A program made the translations under genes and the position numbers. Below the pieces are notes generated by a model. The model did not search any database and had not been told where the DNA came from. It was given only the letters and a program-made list of their open reading frames with translations. 64,000 nt of DNA from Rhodospirillales bacterium (GTDB lineage: Bacteria; Pseudomonadota; Alphaproteobacteria; Rhodospirillales; Magnetovibrionaceae). The DNA lies in assembly GCA_024653965.1 (NCBI GenBank), contig JANLGW010000074.1, forward strand, positions 22,748-86,747, read 5' to 3'. This document shows, piece after piece, positions 61,037-64,000 of the stretch (position 1 is the stretch's first letter; every line of letters begins with the position of its first letter).

Positions 61037-62116
61037 TCATTCTTCCGTTTCAAACGTATCACAATGCGTTTCGCGAATATGGGTAATTTCGCCCAGGCAT
61101 TCAAGGAATTTAGCCACCAGTTTTGGGTCGAAATGGCTGCCGGACTGTTCCTTGATGAAGTTGACCGCATCGGCAATCGGCCAGCCCTCTTTGTACGGAC
61201 GGTCCGAAGTCAGTGCATCGAACACGTCGGCGATGGCCGTGATGCGCCCGACCAGCGGAATATCTTCGCCCTTCAAACCGAGCGGATAACCCGAACCATC
61301 CCACTTTTCATGATGCGTCAGCGCCACTTGGCGCGCCATCTGCATCAGCGGCCATTCATGCTCGCCCAAAATCTCCGCACCGATGCGCGCATGCTCTTGC
61401 ATGACGGCGCGTTCTTCAGGCGTCAGCTTGCCGGGTTTGAGCAAAATGTTGTCGGCAATGCCGATCTTGCCGATGTCGTGCATGGGTGCGGCTTTCAACA
61501 ACAGCTCTGCGTCCGCCTCGCTCATGCCTACGGCAAGCCCCAACTGACGCGCGACCTTGCTCATGCGCACCACATGCATGCCGGTTTCATTGTCTTTGTA
61601 TTCCGCAGCGACGGCCAGACGGTGGACCACCTCCATGCGTGTTTCTTCCAACTCACAGGTGCGTTCGCGCACGCGCTCTTCCAATCGCGCGTTTTGATCG
61701 CGCACCTGATTGTGCAGCAAGCGCGCTTCGATCATGTTGCGGATGCGCGTCAGCGCTTCCACCCGATCGAAGGGTTTGTGCAGGAAGTCCATCGCCCCGG
61801 CATCAAGCGCCTTGAGTTTGGTTTCATGATCGGTCTGCGCCGTCAGCATCATCACCGGCAGATAATCGGAATCGGAAATTTCCCGCAGCTGCTCCATCAC
61901 CTGATACCCGTCCAGGTTCGGCATGCGAATGTCCAACAGCACCAAATCGTAGGGATTGGCTTCAAACAGCGCCTTTACTTCACGGGAATCCGTAATACCC
62001 TCGACACACGTATACCCTTCGGCCTGCAACAGGCGTTGCAACAACACCACGTTGGCGAGATTGTCATCGACAATCATCACCCGGGCGTTTTTGATATGTG
62101 AAGGCACGGTAGCCAT
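61037..62116 (-). CDS. Response regulator with HD-GYP c-di-GMP phosphodiesterase
   Basis: Two-domain protein (359 aa): receiver (about 10-130; VMIVDDN, YDLVLLDIRMPNLDG with phospho-Asp) and HD-GYP domain (about 165-345) with HDIGKIGIAD and HHEKWDGSGYP. It hydrolyses c-di-GMP on phosphorylation. The start is uncertain: ATG at 62116 or 62188. It is the counterpart of the GGDEF enzyme at 51020. Confidence 0.93.
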   Translation of the reverse strand: MATVPSHIKNARVMIVDDNLANVVLLQRLLQAEGYTCVEGITDSREVKALFEANPYDLVLLDIRMPNLDGYQVMEQLREISDSDYLPVMMLTAQTDHETKLKALDAGAMDFLHKPFDRVEALTRIRNMIEARLLHNQVRDQNARLEERVRERTCELEETRMEVVHRLAVAAEYKDNETGMHVVRMSKVARQLGLAVGMSEADAELLLKAAPMHDIGKIGIADNILLKPGKLTPEERAVMQEHARIGAEILGEHEWPLMQMARQVALTHHEKWDGSGYPLGLKGEDIPLVGRITAIADVFDALTSDRPYKEGWPIADAVNFIKEQSGSHFDPKLVAKFLECLGEITHIRETHCDTFETEE

Positions 62117-62222
62117 AGGGTATCGTCTCGGATCAACAATAGTATTACCTTTGTCGAGGTTCGCTTTGATATTGTCAATAACCAGCATGCAGCGACTGCA
62201 TTATACCCCTTAGGAGATCATT

Positions 62223-62657
62223 ATGTTCGGACTGTTCAGCAAGAGTGAAAAGGAAATTGAGGAACTGATCGCCAACAAGCAGTTTGACGAACTGCCGACC
62301 GAGGTTATCGATCGCATCGCCAAGGATCTGATCTTGACCACCGAATTCGCCATGCCCGAGTATAAAATCACCCAACGCCTAGAAATCATCACCGCGGAAT
62401 GCGTGTTCGGCATGAACATGTTTCGCGACATGTTCGCTTCCATCCGCGACATCATCGGCGGGCGTTCTTCGGCCTCGCAAAAGGTGCTGCGCGACGCGCG
62501 CAAAACCAGCCTGACCGAACTGCGGCGCGAAGCCCTGATCGCGGGCGCGGACGCGGTAATCGGCGTGGATTTGGACTATGCCGAAATTTCCGGCGACGGA
62601 AAATCCATGCTGATGGTGGTGGCGAGCGGAACGGCGGTAAAAATCAAGCCGATTTGA
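62223..62657 (+). CDS. YbjQ-family (UPF0145) protein
   Basis: A 144-aa YbjQ-like protein: [24 protein letters not shown] followed by [19 protein letters not shown] are diagnostic. The family forms oligomeric rings of unknown role. The N-terminal 40 residues are an extra helical segment. AGGAGA precedes the ATG. Confidence 0.92.
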   Translation: MFGLFSKSEKEIEELIANKQFDELPTEVIDRIAKDLILTTEFAMPEYKITQRLEIITAECVFGMNMFRDMFASIRDIIGGRSSASQKVLRDARKTSLTELRREALIAGADAVIGVDLDYAEISGDGKSMLMVVASGTAVKIKPI

Positions 62658-62788
62658 TTTATTTAAGCCATTGATTTATCGGCATTGTTTTAAGCGCTGG
62701 GTGTGACGTTCATCGCTTTCAAGCGCGCCATGGCGCATGCTACCATGCCGTCCGCCCATTAACCGTTCACGTGAAGCCACGCCTTTCC

Positions 62789-64000
62789 ATGACCCAATCG
62801 TTGTACCAGGATCACTTTGGCATTCGGGAAAACCCGTTTTCCATCATTCCCGATCCACATTATCTGTACATGAGCCAGCGCCACCAAGAGGCGTTGGCGC
62901 ATTTGCTGTATGGCATCAGCGAAAGCGGCGGGTTTGTGCTGTTGACCGGCGAGGTCGGAACCGGCAAGACCACCATCTGCCGGGCGCTGATCGAACAATT
63001 GCCGCAAAACGTCAATCTGGCGCTGATTTTGAACCCGCGCCTGACCGAACTGGAATTGATGGCGTCCATCTGCGACGAGATGCGCATCCCCTACCCGCTG
63101 GGTACCAAAAGCCTCAAGGATTTTTTCGATTTCATGAACCGTTATTTGCTGGATGCGCACGCACGTGGACGCAATCCGGTGCTGATGATCGATGAAGCGC
63201 AAAACCTAAGCCCCCAGGTGTTGGAACTGATCCGCCTGCTCACCAACCTGGAAACGGCGGAAAAGAAGCTGTTGCAGATCATCTTGGTGGGACAGCCCGA
63301 ACTCAACCACATCTTAGCCCAGGAAAATCAGCGCCAGACCGCGCAGCGCATCACCGCGCGTTACCATTTGATGCCGTTGGGCTTGGTGGAAACGCGCAAT
63401 TACATCAATCACCGCCTGCACGTGGCGGGGTTGAGCTCAACCGTCTTCACCACCGGCGCGATCAAAGCCATCCACAAGACCGCACGCGGCATTCCGCGCC
63501 TGATCAACTCGATTTGCGATCGCGCGCTGCTGGCGGCATACGCCGAAGGGCGCATGCAGGTTTCTTCAAAAATGGCGCGTAGCGCCGCCGCCGAAGTATT
63601 GGGCATTCAAGTGCTGACGCCCGCCACTTCGGTCTGGCGCACCTTGGCGCTGGCGCTCGCCATCACCGGGCTGATCTTCTGGGTCGGCTTCGATCCCTAC
63701 CGCACCGGCATCAAAGACACCTTAAGCGCCCTGATCGAACCACTGCTGCCCCCTGCGCCAGAATCTGTGGAGCCTGCGCCCGTGGCATCCGAACCCGTGG
63801 TCGCCGCCGCGCCAACTCCGCCCCCCGCACCGCAACCCAGCCCGGCACAAACGCCGCCGGAAACACCAACGGATGCTCCTGCCGAGGCCCAAGTCGAGCC
63901 GCCGACCGCCGCCCCCATCGATGCGCCGCAAGATGTATCCCAATCCACGGGCACCGTGCTGGGCGACATGATCGACGCCAGCACCCCGGATCGCGCCTTC
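62789..64000 (+). CDS. ExeA-like AAA ATPase, partial at right edge
   Basis: Runs off the window (404 codons, no stop). Residues about 1-270 are an ExeA/GspA-type AAA ATPase: HFGIRENPFSIIPDPHYLY start, Walker A GEVGTGKTT (about 51-59), Walker B VLMIDEAQ (about 132-139), and ITARYHLMPL. A transmembrane helix (about 293-310) is followed by a Pro/Ala-rich linker that should lead to a periplasmic, perhaps peptidoglycan-binding, domain. Such proteins support secretin assembly or polysaccharide export. The start is ATG 62789; GTG 62771 is possible. Confidence 0.92.
   Translation, partial: MTQSLYQDHFGIRENPFSIIPDPHYLYMSQRHQEALAHLLYGISESGGFVLLTGEVGTGKTTICRALIEQLPQNVNLALILNPRLTELELMASICDEMRIPYPLGTKSLKDFFDFMNRYLLDAHARGRNPVLMIDEAQNLSPQVLELIRLLTNLETAEKKLLQIILVGQPELNHILAQENQRQTAQRITARYHLMPLGLVETRNYINHRLHVAGLSSTVFTTGAIKAIHKTARGIPRLINSICDRALLAAYAEGRMQVSSKMARSAAAEVLGIQVLTPATSVWRTLALALAITGLIFWVGFDPYRTGIKDTLSALIEPLLPPAPESVEPAPVASEPVVAAAPTPPPAPQPSPAQTPPETPTDAPAEAQVEPPTAAPIDAPQDVSQSTGTVLGDMIDASTPDRAF

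Overview
The window (about 58% G+C, no partial gene at the left edge, one gene running off the right edge) looks like chromosome of an alphaproteobacterium, probably a Rhodospirillales-type chemolithoautotroph. This rests on a form II RuBisCO gene with its cbbQ/cbbO activase genes and divergent cbbR, a second Calvin-cycle operon, a sulfide-oxidising flavocytochrome c, an alphaproteobacterial SAM-II riboswitch, and a PII/glutamine synthetase pair with a candidate sigma-54 promoter. A marine magnetotactic vibrio would fit, but no magnetosome gene is present, so that is only a guess.

Layout. 0.1-2.8 kb: an ABC transporter operon (substrate-binding protein, permease, ATPase). 3-6.1 kb: a short Rossmann protein, an HI0933-type flavoprotein and a C39-peptidase/helical-protein pair. 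6.3-13.3 kb: rpe, cbbO, cbbQ and cbbM on the minus strand with cbbR divergent. 13.4-17.6 kb: accessory genes including a short-chain dehydrogenase and ada. 17.6-21.7 kb: prk-tkt-fba. 22-24.7 kb: an atypical response regulator divergent from fccA-fccB. 25-29 kb: a periplasmic binding protein and hybrid histidine kinase. 29.2-32.7 kb: a second, class I phosphoribulokinase, tRNA-His, and glnB-glnA. 32.7-36.7 kb: the sulfate-assimilation operon cysI-cysH-cysC-DUF2061 with a complex leader. 37-48.7 kb: mobA/mobB, an AsmA-like protein, a GNAT-C39/ATP-grasp pair, signalling proteins, transporters and small orphans. 48.8-64 kb: parE, a diguanylate cyclase, a regulator-GST fusion, a toxin-antitoxin module, argC, rplM-rpsI, an HD-GYP regulator and an ExeA-like ATPase cut by the window end.

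How the parts work together. The sulfide dehydrogenase would feed electrons to CO2 fixation by CbbM. CbbQ/CbbO would keep RuBisCO active, and prk, tkt, fba and rpe regenerate ribulose bisphosphate. GlnB-GlnA and the cys operon supply organic nitrogen and sulfur. Several c-di-GMP and phosphorelay proteins indicate heavy environmental sensing.

Most unusual features. (1) The cys leader stacks a SAM-II riboswitch, a 23-codon ORF ending in three consecutive cysteine codons, and mutually exclusive hairpins. (2) Three accessory units are bracketed by imperfect direct repeats; in two of them the repeat is a diverged fragment of a resident gene (fba, or the diguanylate cyclase gene). (3) A transcriptional regulator is fused in frame to the glutathione S-transferase it probably controls. 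(4) Two unrelated-class phosphoribulokinases occur, one with a lysine/alanine/proline repeat tail.
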